Part shown: positions 39,190 through 54,060 of the stretch, piece by piece
Layout of the letters: every line of letters begins with the position of its first letter
Numbering within the stretch: the stretch's first letter is position 1
Source of the DNA: Chlorocebus sabaeus
Taxonomy: Eukaryota > Chordata > Mammalia > Primates > Cercopithecidae
Length of the DNA: 64,000 nt
Assembly (NCBI RefSeq): GCF_047675955.1
Contig: NC_132926.1
Coordinates: forward strand, 15,815,326-15,879,325
Direction of reading: 5' to 3'
The notes under the pieces: generated by a model
What the model saw: the letters and a program-made list of their open reading frames with translations, nothing else
The model's database searches: none
What the model was told of the DNA's origin: nothing
Position numbers and translations under genes: made by a program

Positions 39190-41439
39190 CCTATGATGCT
39201 TTAGGTGTATCTGTGTGTATGTTTGTGGATGTCTGGCTCAGAAAATTTAACTGAAAGCAGTTGAGATTCTCAAATTAGCAATGTAAAATTGACTCCAGTA
39301 ATTCCTTCTTTAAAGACCAATAATTATGAGCTCCTGTTAAGAAAAAATATCGTCGTTGCTCAACTAAATATTTATTGGGTATAAAACATGCTTATGAAAA
39401 AGTCTAAAAACCTAAATCTCATAAAACACAGAAGCAAATGAGAAAAATATGGTTTACAGGTATTATTCAACAATAACAGATGCTCATTTTTGTTCAAGAT
39501 TTTTCTACTGGGAGTGAGAGTAAATTGAGAGAAGTTGTATTTCAGTATTAATTAAAAAGGAAAAGTGGGTTTTTTTTAAATTGAATTCTCTCTTGGGAAC
39601 TAATAATTTACCTATACCCTTAAGATTCACAGTAATTTGTTGGAAGAAAGTCAAATAATCTAAACACATTTCATATAATGTGGTTTTTTTTTTTAAGTCA
39701 TCATGGAATACACAGGTGAAAATAAAACATTCAAAAAAATCAAAGACCCTGAAAAGAAGAAATTTGATCCTAAAATCCCAAACAGTCACATACTGTGGCT
39801 TATTTCAACTTACTGGCAGTGTGATATGGCCAGAAGAGAGGGCCATTTGGAAGACAGAGAAAAGGTAAAGAGAGAGCAATTATGTGGAAAGGAAGGAGAG
39901 AACACAAATGAGTTTATTTTCTAAAGTGTACAAAATGTTAAGTACCTCATCAATTATATTCAACACAATTGGGAGGCTTAATAGTGGCAAGGAGATGTAT
40001 ATAGAATATATCTATGTGATCTGTATATTTCTTTCTGTAACTGCCAGAACTCCCTAGAAATCCAAAGTTCAGTTAACTTTCTGAAGTTCACTAAGGAGAG
40101 AAACATCCTGCTGTGGTGATCTGTTCACTTGGCAAAAAGGAAGTCAGGAGCTGTGATTAAAGCTCTGCTAGTATTCAGCAGCAAGAGCTTAATTTCCTGC
40201 TTTCCCTGGTATATATACAGTGTTTGGCCAGGCAGTGATGTTTCCCTGTGAACTCTATCTCCAACTCCCTCTCTTCCTCCCTTTTTGAATGGCATGCTCT
40301 GTCTTGAAATGTCAAGTCTCACTGTGCAATTATGTAATTCAACCTCTACACGACTCGGGTGATTATGCAATTAGGAAAACCCTAAGGTTTTAGCTGCTTG
40401 TTCCTTAATCTTTCTTTGATGGCCCTGGCTATATAACTCTGCAAAAAGCTCTCTTTTCAGAACTGGAGAGCATCTCATGGACATTCTTTTCTCCAGTCCA
40501 TCACCTCTGAAATCTTTTTTGGTTGCTGTATCTTTGGACTGAGAAGATTAACAAATCATTATTACAATAGGTGGTGGGCTTAGTCATGTTCAATACAAGT
40601 TTTCCCTGGAGATAAGTTTCTTGGTCACTTTCTTCTCTCCGGAATGGTCTTTGCATTGTTACTGCTCTTATTATTTCAGGACTATTACCTGACACTGTAC
40701 ATTGGTGCTAATAAGGTAAATAAACTTTATTTACAAAGAATAAAATGGTGGAGAAAAAGAGAAAGCATGTGATGAAAATGTGATTCAGTAGACAAATTGG
40801 TAAAGGTAGCCAATTTCCACTTTGGGGGAATTATAGCCAAGTAAATATTACCCACAGGTGGCTTATGCAGTTTTTGTGTGTGTGCTGCAACAGTCAAAAT
40901 GCCAAAACAAAACAACAATGGTTCCAGTCCTTCGACTGGACAAACAAATGTTTGAGACATCCGATCACATTAATCATCCAAAGGAATGAAATATGGAAAT
41001 ATGGTAGTTATTTGATTAAACAAAATTTTAAAATAAAATTTAAGTTGTATTTAGCACAATGGGCCATTGACTATTTGAATGTATGATCAAGATTTGAAGT
41101 AGAGATTTATATGGTAAATTCTGTCCATTTGTCCTAAAACTTTCCCTTTATACCCAACCTGTTTGGTTCATTCATCGCTAAGTATAGTTTCCAGGATTAT
41201 GATAACATTAGTTCAATAAAAATGCATTTGAAAAGCAACAGAAAATAATTTTAGATTAAAAATACAAACATAATGCCCATAAACTCCAACCACTTCCTGC
41301 CTCAAAAATAAAAAAGACACAATAGCAAATTTATATATAAACCAGGATTAGCACTTTAAGATGTCTACGTTGCTATTTTTGTTTGTTATGTATTATTCCC
41401 CTAGAGAAGAAACGGGAAGCCTCATTAAGGAAATTTAGC
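39190..41439. other. Unique sequence, no gene
   Basis: No repeat recognised with confidence. Several ORFs of 60-95 residues on both strands (39505-39924, 40125-40370, 40501-40960, 40865-41086) show no domain. The frame at 39703-39924 is Lys/Glu-rich but has no recognised homologue. Confidence 0.5.
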
Positions 41440-44115
41440 AATCCATTTTTATCTCCTCTATTGTCTTCTCAGCTATCCTCTTGTGTTTTACTTTTAGTGT
41501 TTGCTCTAGGGATTATAATATGCACTCCTAACTTATCACAGTTTACCATGTATTAATATTATACCACTTCATGTACAATTGAGAACCTTATAATTGTATA
41601 ATTCCACTGATACCCTCCCATCTTTTAAATATTGTTGTATTACATTTAATATGTACATATATCATACACCACAAAATATATTGCTATTATTTTTGCTTTA
41701 AAAATAACATTATCTTTTAGATACATTTAAAAATGAGGAATAAAAATCTTATATTTACCCACATATTTACTATTATTTCACAACTCTTTATTCTCAATTC
41801 TCAGATGTAAATCCTTTCCATGAACCTAAATGACATTTTCCAAAAATATTTCTTATAGAGTAAATCCAGTGGTAATAAAAAAATCTTAGCTTTTATTTAT
41901 TTGAAAGTTTATTTATTTTGCCTCCATTTTTGAAAGATATTTTTATTGGACATAAAAATCACAGTTAACAGCACTTTTAAAATGTCATTTATTTTCTTCT
42001 GGCTGGTATTTCTTCCTGTGCTTATTTCCCCCATCTGGATAAACTTTTAACGTTTTCTTCATCTCTGGTTTTCAGCAATTTGGCTATGGTTTACATAGGA
42101 GGTTTTCCTTCCATTTATCCTGCCTGAGATTTGTTATATTTCTGGCATCTTGAGTTGCCATTTTTCATCACGTTTGGGACAACATTTATTTGTTATTTTT
42201 TTCTTTTTCTCTTTCATTCTCTATGAGTGGGGCAGTGCCTCAGTTTCGCACTCCTTTTGGGTCTCCAATTACATAGGTGTTATATCACGTTATGTTTTCT
42301 TATAGATGCACTGAAGTTTTGTTCATTTTGTTTTCTCCCCAGCCATTTCTCTTTTTGTTCTTCAGATTGTATAGTACTCTGCTGCCGTGTCTTTGAGTTA
42401 TTAATGTTTTCCTCTGCAATATTTAAACTCCTGAAAAGCCCACCCAGTGCATTTTTAATTTCAGATATTTTTTTTTTATTCCTCTCTTTTATTCTTTTAT
42501 TTTTTGTTACTACTGAGTTTCCTTATCCATTCACTTGGTATACCCCATTATATTTATTTTTTGTTCTTTAGGTTCTTGAACCAATTTGTAAGATCATTTA
42601 AAAATTCTTGTCTACTATTTCCAACATCTCTGTTATCACCAGGTCTATTTCTGTTCATCATTCTGACAGAGGCAGGAGGCAGACAAATGCCTAGGCAGAT
42701 AGGGGTGAGTCCCTGGTGAAATCTAGCCTTCAAGCCAGAAACAGTCTTGGATTTTAAATCCTTGGACCAGATTGAGAACCCACCTTCCCAGTTGGCATGT
42801 TTCCTCTTACTGATCTCCATCCTTCACCTATTTTACATGTACCTAGCCTTTCCTAATTGGTTTTCTATACCATAATGCCCACCTTTGAGTGGTGTCTTCG
42901 CTTTAACCTTTTTTGCATATTCACAAACCAATCAGCACACATTCCCTATTCTGAGCCCATAAAAAGCCCTGGGCTCTGCCATATTGAGAACTCTCCTGCC
43001 TTTTGGTAGGGGATCACCCCCTTCCCACTAAAAACTGTTTCATCACTCAATAAAACACTTCCCACGATTCTCACTTTTCGGGTGTCTACATGCTTACTTC
43101 TTCCTGGTTGTGAGACAAGAACATAGACCTGGATGAGATAATGAGCAAAAAGTCTTGCATCAGTTCCATGCTTCTCAACTCTCTCCCCTGCTCCTCCTAC
43201 TTTTCTCTTTTATGGGTCATATTGTCCTATTTGCATATCTAGGTTTTTTTTAGTTAAATGCTAGACAGTTGAATGCTATACTGTTGAGAGTCTGACTTGT
43301 GTGCTATTTCTTTAAATAGTTTTGAGTTTTTTTCAGTTAGTTAATTTATTGATGATTCTGCTTGATTCTTTTGAGGCCTGTATAGAAACTAAGACTAGCA
43401 TTCTCAGATGTAAATCCTTTCCTTCAGCCTAAATGACTTTTTTCAAAAATGTTTCATTCAAAACATAATATTCAAAAATGTTACATTTTGTTAGGGAGCT
43501 TTTAAAATAATCCTTATTCTAGATATAGTGTTGTACTACAACTAAGACAGGTCCATTAGAGCACATCAACCAAATGATCATAGTGGTCAGCAAAATCTCT
43601 CCATTCTGGTGGTCAGAACTCCAAGATCTCAAACTCTACACAGTCTCTGGAATAGTTGGTTCAGCTCAGAGCTTTTTCAGTTGCTCTTGCCGGACAGATC
43701 TCTTGGTATCTTTCCTCAAGCATGCACAGTTTAGTATTGGCTAAAGATACCAAGGGATGCAAATGCAGATATTTTGGGGCTCATTCTATACACAGCTTTT
43801 TTCTCTCTGGTACTATGTTCTATAATTTATAGTTACCTTAACAGTCCTTAAGTCAGATCTCTACTTCCTCAGCTTAGGGAGGTCTGCCATGGACTTTGCC
43901 TGCTCATGCTGCAGTGTGGAAATGGACTCCAAGCTGAAAGCTGGGACAGCTAAGGGACTCAACTCGTAGATTTCCCTGCTTTAATGATTACTGTTCTGTA
44001 TTACATTTGTGTAAATTTGAAGACACTTGTTCTATACACTTTGCCTATTTTTATAGTTGCTTATGGCGTGAGAGCTATTCCAATAACTATTACTCTATGA
44101 TAACTGGAGGTGAAA
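41440..44115 (-). mobile_element. Ancient L1 (L1M-type) 5' region, interrupted
   Basis: Antisense of an old L1M 5' region: "gtgtttgctctagggattat", "taacttatcacagtttacca", "tctccaattacataggtgtt", "ttccaacatctctgttatca", then beyond an LTR "ttatgggtcatattgtccta", "cagttgctcttgccggacag", "gctgaaagctgggacagcta" and "ttgcttatggcgtgagagct". The right end at about 44115 would be the element's 5' end. The 114-residue plus ORF at 42227-42571 lies on the opposite strand and is not a gene. Confidence 0.72.
42664..43159 (+). mobile_element. ERV1-type solo LTR inserted in L1M
   Basis: Clear LTR architecture: "tgacagaggcaggaggcaga" at the left, a CCAAT box at 42928-42932 ("aaccaatcagcac"), a TATA-like "cataaaaag" at about 42958-42966, and a poly(A) hexamer AATAAA at 43049-43054, followed by U5-like sequence ending "gcaaaaagtcttgca". 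The L1M sequence resumes beyond it. A target-site duplication was not resolved. Class I family not named with certainty. Confidence 0.78.
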
Positions 44116-44564
44116 GTCCATTCCAATATTTAAATGAATAGCTTGCATTATAATTAAGTCAGTGTAGAAATAGGAATTATACCTAAGGATGGAGTGCCAA
44201 TGTCTCTAAAGTCTGCTTTAAAGCTGGCATAATAAATTATAAGGTAGTCATACGTGTATAATTTCTGACTAGTACAAACCTTTTTGGGGACTTTCCACCA
44301 TCATTAGATTTTTTCAAAAAGAATATTGGAAAAAAATCTTCAGTGGTTTACATAAAGTATACTTTATGTAGTATAGTACATATAGTATAGCTTATGAATA
44401 CTGGATATTTTACTGATATTATTATATTCCTCCCTTTTTATATGGGATAGGAGAAACATTTTATTTTTTATCATGCTGGCACACAGTTGATATTTTGGTA
44501 TTTTAAGGTGCCAAAATGGTTTGGTTATGTTTTATGACTTTGTTCCTGTAGATTTTCTTTAAAG
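44116..44564. other. AT-rich sequence with a 22-bp palindrome
   Basis: No gene. A perfect palindrome lies at 44349-44370 (half site TACATAAAGTA and its complement), followed by further TATAGTA-type repeats. Confidence 0.6.
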
Positions 44565-44802
44565 CAGCATTTCCCAAGTGTGCTTCATGAAAACAAAGCT
44601 CCAGTATGGGGTAAATTAAGAAAATTCTGCATATTATATCCTTCCCGTGGAGATTCACAATTCACATTATCATATTAAACCCACTGAGAAGTCCTCATGT
44701 AAAGACATTAGTAGTATTGTTTAATCTCATTTCCCCACATTTACTTGATCAAGGATCCCTTTTATGTTTTATTCATTATATTTCAAGGCCTGGGAAATAC
44801 TA
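44565..44802. mobile_element. hAT-type MITE with TIRs and 8-bp TSD
   Basis: Terminal inverted repeats: left CAGCATTTCCCA, right TGGGAAATACTA, whose complement is TAGTATTTCCCA. Flanking 8-bp direct repeats, CTTTAAAG (44557-44564) and CTTTAAGT (44803-44810), have the hAT-superfamily length. 238 bp, no coding capacity. I cannot assign the exact MER/Charlie family. Confidence 0.75.
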
Positions 44803-44810
44803 CTTTAAGT

Positions 44811-45440
<630 letters not shown>

Positions 45441-47097
45441 TGTGTCCAGAATTGGTGGGTTCTTGGTCTCACTGACTTCAAGAATGAAGCCGCGGACCCT
45501 CGCAGTGAGTGTTATAGTTCTTAAAGATGGTGTGTCCGAAGTTCGTTCCTTCAGACCTTCAGATGTGTCTGGAGCTTCTTCCTTCTGGTGGGTTCATAGT
45601 CTCGCTGTCAGGAGTGAAGCTGCAGACCTTCGTGGTGAGTGTTACAGCTCTTAAAGGCAGCACGTCTAGAGTTGTTGGTTCTTCCTGGTGGGTTCATGGT
45701 CTCGCTGGCTTCAGGAGTGAAGCTGCAGACCTTCCTAGTGAGTGTTACAGCTCATAAAAGCACTGTGGACCCAAAGAGTGAGCAGCAGCAAGACTTATTG
45801 CAAAGAGCGAAAGAATAAAGCTTCCACAGTGTGGAAGGGGACCCAAGTGGGTTGCTACTGCTGGCTCAGGCAGTCTGGTTTTATTCCCTTATCTGGCCCC
45901 CACCCACATCCTGCTGATTGGTCCATTTCACAGAGAGCTGATTGGTCCATTTTGACAGAGTGCTGATTGGTGCGTTTACAATCCTTGAGCTAGACACAGG
46001 GTCACAGAATGCTAGATAGCTAGATACAGAGTTAGCTAGATACAGAGTACCAATTGGTGCCTTTACAAACCTTGAGTTAGACAGAGTGCTGATTGGTGCA
46101 TTTACAATCCTTGAGCTAGACACAGAGTCACAGAGTGCTAGTCCTCCAAGTCTCCACTAGGTTAGCTAGATACAGAGTACCAACTGGTGTATTCACAAAC
46201 CTTGAGCTAGACACAGAGTGCTGATTGGTGTATTTACAAACCCTGAGCTAGACACAGAGTGCTGATTGGTGTATTTACAAACCCTGAGCTAGACACAGAG
46301 TCACAGAGTGCTAGTCCTCCAAGTCCCCCTTAGGTTAGATAGATACAGAGTACCAGTTGGTGTATTCACAAACCCTGAGCTAGACACAGAGTGCTGATTG
46401 GTGTACATACAATTCTCTGGCTAGATATAAAAGTTCTCCAAGTCCCCATCCAATTCACGAGCCCAGCTGGCTTCACCCAGTGGATCCTGCACCCGGGCTG
46501 CAGGCGGAGCTGCCTGCCAGTCCCCAGCCAGGCCTGCACTCCTCAGCCCTTGGGCTGTCAATGGGACCCAGCACCACAGAGCAGGGGAGGGCGCCCGTCC
46601 TGGAGGCTCAGACCACGCGGGAACCTACCACAGGGGGATCTCAGACATGGCAGGCTGCAGGTCCCGAGCCCTGCCCCGCGGGGAAGCAGCTACACCCGGC
46701 GAGAATTTGAGTACAGCGGGGGCCTGCCGGCACTGCTGGGGGACCTGGCATAACCTCCGCAGCTGCTGGCCCGGGTGCTAAACCCCTCACTGCCCTGGGC
46801 CTGCAGCGCCAGCTGGCTGCTCTCTGTGCGGGGCCCCAGGCTGAGCCCGTGCCCGGTCCTCTGGAACTCGCACTGGCCCGCAAGCATGGCACCCAGCCCC
46901 AGTTCCCGCCCGCAACTCTCCCTCCACACCTCCAGGCAAGCAAAAGGAGGCGGCTCCGGCCTCAGCCAACCCAGACAGGGGCTCCCACGGTGCCGTGGCG
47001 GGCTAAAGGGCTCCTCAAGCACCACCAGAGTGGATGCTGAGGCCAGAGGCTAAGGAGGCGCTGAGAGTGAGGGCTGCTAACACATTGTCTCCTCTCA
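45441..47097 (-). mobile_element. LTR12-type (HERV-9) solo LTR, antisense
   Basis: The plus strand shows the reverse complement of the HERV-9 LTR: "tgtgtccagaattggtgggt" at left, "gtgagcagcagcaagactta", the CCAAT/GATA repeat array, "ccagctggcttcacccagtg" and a GC-rich part ending "cattgtctcctctca". Length 1,657 bp, suited to the long LTR12C type. A 4-bp target-site duplication CAGT lies at 45437-45440 and 47098-47101, inside an Alu. On the minus strand a TATA-like AATAAAA (45879-45885) sits next to AGATAAG (45888-45894). Transcription would run toward lower coordinates. ORFs here are not genes. Confidence 0.96.
45905..46410 (-). promoter_or_regulatory. CCAAT-type U3 enhancer repeat array of the LTR12 element
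   Basis: Ten units of the form "gctgattggtg" plus spacer occur on the plus strand. Eight retain ATTGG (CCAAT on the minus strand) and two read ACTGG or GTTGG. Spacers carry "gagctagacacagag". In the HERV-9 family such repeats bind NF-Y and GATA-type factors (established knowledge). Whether this copy is active is inference. Confidence 0.85.
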
Positions 47098-47185
47098 CAG
47101 TGAACTGAGATGGCGCCATTGCACTCCAGCCTGGGAAATGAGAACAAAACTCCATCTCAAAAAAAAAAAAAAAAAAAAAAAAAAA
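47098..47185 (+). mobile_element. Alu SINE, right part with A tail
   Basis: Resumes with the duplicated CAGT and "gaactgagatggcgccat", "tgcactccagcctgggaaat", then an A run of about 25. Joins 45214-45440 to make one complete Alu dimer. Confidence 0.95.
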
Positions 47186-48003
47186 GAATATCGCAAGGCT
47201 CTTCAAAGCACCTTAGGCTAGCATTCCACATGAAAAAAATCTTCAAAAGGTGATTTTCAGGCACATGCAACAGGACAAAGAGAGATTTTTTTGTTTGTTT
47301 CTTTTATGATGACCCTGCCAAAACATTTCTGAAATTATATCACATATTTAACTGTTTCTTTTACATACCATTAGCAATAAGTATGGTGGACTATGGTCCA
47401 CCACAGCTACTCTGGTCTTATGGAAAATACAATGCATTTGGAGGCAACCTACACTGAGGTCCCTGTTTCACCAGTTAATGCTATGGAATTTGGGGAAAAA
47501 TTTACTTAGTCTCTCAGAGACAGTATGTTCGTCTGTATTAGGAGATTAGTAAAACCCAGCGAAGAGGTGTGCTGTCAAAGAAATACAAAATGTTTGTGAA
47601 CGTGATCTATAAACCGTAAGTTTCTAAACCCATATAAGGCATTGATATGATTATTTTCTACAAAATATAAACCACAGATGTTGAGAGATAATTATGAATA
47701 AATTCCTTATATTTCATTATGTATTGGAGCATGCCTTTGTTCTTTATTTTCCCTTCAAAGGAATTTGTATAGAAAACAGCCTTGAAATATAGAAACAATG
47801 TTTTCTTCTGGAGCAAAACACAGGATTCCTTAACACTTTGGAAGACAGAGATAGGGGCTCCCTTTAGGGGAAAGGATAGCTATGCTTGCTTTTCATTGTA
47901 AAAGATTTGGGCCCCCTAAGACCGGGGTTCCTCTCCTGAAACACAAACCCTGATTGTACAGATGGCCACCCTCAGTGGGACTGCAGCTCCAATAACTGGG
48001 CAT
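47186..48003. other. Unique sequence, no feature
   Basis: Nothing supportable seen between the two Alus. Confidence 0.55.
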
Positions 48004-48020
48004 AAGAAATGCTAATAGTA

Positions 48021-48341
<321 letters not shown>

Positions 48342-48342
48342 T

Positions 48343-51324
<2,982 letters not shown>

Positions 51325-51540
51325 CTGAGTTCTTTGAAATTTCAGGCTTTTTCTACTTAACATGAATTATTCAAAACAGCCTGAACAGATAAATATTTTT
51401 ATCCCCATTATACAGATTTGAAAACAAAAGCACGAACTAATCTAATAACTTGCCAAGACCACAATGTATTAAATGGCTGAATCAGCACTCAAAAATGACT
51501 ATTTAACTCAAAGCCCATACTTTAAATCATGCTGCTTAAT
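51325..51540 (+). repeat. MIR SINE fragment
   Basis: "tttatccccattatacagat", "aataacttgccaagacca", "atggctgaatcagcactc" and "aaagcccatactttaaatca" follow the sense MIR order through its 3' half. Ancient copy. Confidence 0.75.
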
Positions 51541-51641
51541 TATCTTCCATTGGTGCCTTGTTTCATCTCATTTTCTTTTTTAAAGTCAGTTTCTCACACT
51601 GACATTTATGAAACAGAGATCATGCAATCTTACAGATTTTA

Positions 51642-51972
<331 letters not shown>

Positions 51973-51975
51973 AAG

Positions 51976-52689
51976 TTGTATATTATGTTTATAACACAAA
52001 CCAAACAGTGTTAGTGGTAGGACAAGGGTGGAGATCTTTTGATCCCTGGCACTCTTGCTTCTATACTGGACAATTTGGCGGGGGAAAAGAGGGTATAAAA
52101 TGCTGTATGTTTTATTGCCATCAGTAGTGATAACTAAATGCTGCCCATTACAGTTTACACGAAGCCTATTTACATTCCATCTCTTGTGCATTAGGACTAT
52201 AGCCCTTGGTTCGCCAGCCCTAGGCAATGATTTATGTGGCAATCCATATATGGCAATCCAGACATGCTATAATTTTGGTGATCTAAAACAAGAAGATAAA
52301 CTTTTACAAAATGGTATGCATTGCCAGAGTTAAAGGAGCTCATTCTTATGTGATATTTAAACATGTGTAACAGTATTAGAAAAGCATTCATGAGACACTG
52401 GTATTCAATTAAAAATTACCAAGCATATTATATATAGACCCAACTGATCAAGTGGAGGTGGGGAGCAGATGAGAGAAATGTAACCAGTAGTGATCCAGAT
52501 ATTTGAGTCATCAGACATAGATTTTAAAGTTGCTAAGATTAATTTAACCATAAATTCGATGAAAAGACAGCAATTTTTACTTTGTGAGTAGAATTGATAT
52601 AAAATAGTAAACCGGGAATTGCAAAACCAAAAATGAAATATCTGCCATTGGATTAGATATAGCAGAAGCAAGGATAGTAACCCGAAAGA
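51976..52689. other. Unique sequence, no gene
   Basis: Overlapping ORFs on both strands (51927-52391) of 64-97 residues have no recognisable domain. The part after about 52400 may be the edge of the following old L1. Confidence 0.45.
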
Positions 52690-54060
52690 CAGCTCAGTAA
52701 AAAATATTCATATTAAAACACATGAGTAAAGTTGAAGGAAATTAAAAATAAAGGGAAAAAGAGACACACGAGACATGCTTGAAAGGCCTATTCTATCTAT
52801 GCATAAGTGGAATCCCAAAAAGAGAAGAGAGTGTATTAGTTACCTATCGTATGTAACAGAATACTACAATACTTGCTAGCGAATACAACAAATATTAATC
52901 ATCTCACAAATCCTACCAGCCAGGAATCTGGAGAAGAATTAGCTGAATGCTTTTATTTCAAAGTATCCAATTCAGTTTCAGACACACTGAAAACAGCAGT
53001 CTTACCAGAAAGCTTGACAGAGAAAAGACCTCTTGCCAAATTTACTTGCAAGGTTGTTGGCAGGATTCCATTCCTCATTGTCTTTGGTATTAAAAGAGTC
53101 AGTTGTTCTCTGGTTACTGGCTGAAGGCCTTGCTGGGTTCTTAGCCATGTGCGACTCTCCACAGGACAACTCATATCATTGAAAAACATAAAGCCATGGT
53201 TTGCAGAAACTCAAAAACCTCCAAGCAGAATTAAAAAAAAAAAAAAAATTCTGAAATCTAACACAAATAAAAAATATTTAGGGCAACCATAAGAAAAATC
53301 ATCCATTGTTTTCAAAGAAGAAATAAGCTTTATAGGTTACTTTTCAGGAGAAACTATCAAGCTAGACGGCAATGGAACGACTACTTACAAGTATTAAGGG
53401 GAACCATCTCCCAAGTTATACCAAGCAAAAAACATTCTTTGATATTATGGTAAAATGCAAAAATTTTCACACAAACAAAAATAAGAATTTGTCACCAACA
53501 GAAGAATGTTCAAAAAAACAGTAAAGTTATTTATACTGCCATAAGGAACATGATCCCAGATGGAAACATGCCAATTCAAGAAATAAAGAACATTGAAAAG
53601 GGTATTATATGGTTAACTATAAATTATTATTGAGATTTCAAAACAATAAGTTCTTGTGTATTTAAAATACATGTAGAACTAAAATTTATGACAAAATAGC
53701 ACAAAAGTGGGGATGTGAAAACAGTAAAGTAACATAAGGTCCTAAAAGTATAGAGAGTTATAAGTGTACTATTTTAAAGTGGATGCTAACAATTCGAGAA
53801 TGCATGTTTATGTTGTAATCTCCTCTACATCTCCAGGGATTAGTTTGTCATCACTAAAAGATTTTAAAACAAAATGAATTAGTTGAAATGTCTGATTATT
53901 CCAAGAGAAGGCAAGATGGGAGAAACACAAACGAGGAAAAGTTGGAACCAATAAAAAACCAAAATATTAGATTTCAACTCAAATATATCAATAATTATAC
54001 TAAATACAAATGAACCAAATATACCAGTTAAAAACTGAAATGTCAAATGGAGAAAAAGTA
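52690..54060 (+). mobile_element. Ancient L1 (L1M-type) fragment, interrupted
   Basis: Sense-strand L1M phrases: "aagaatttgtcaccaacaga", "catgatcccagatggaaaca", "aaatttatgacaaaatagca", "gatttcaactcaaatatatc" and "aataattatactaaatac", corresponding to the region between ORF1 and the start of ORF2. Interrupted at 52833-53195 by another repeat. No intact frame. Confidence 0.7.
52833..53195 (-). repeat. Medium-reiterated repeat inserted in L1M, family uncertain
   Basis: "gtattagttacctatcgtat" followed by "gtaacagaa", "catctcacaaatcctaccag" and "ccaggaatctggagaagaat" with "tagctgaatgc" resemble a common repeat that, in this orientation, starts GTTATCTATTGCTGCATAACA. The strand is nominal. The two opposing ORFs inside it (52873-53124, 52953-53189) are not genes. 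Confidence 0.5.

Noticed and set aside
42227..42571. 114-residue Phe/Leu-rich plus-strand ORF resembling a membrane protein
   Set aside because: It lies antisense in the T-rich strand of an ancient L1, which yields Phe/Leu/Ser-rich frames without function.
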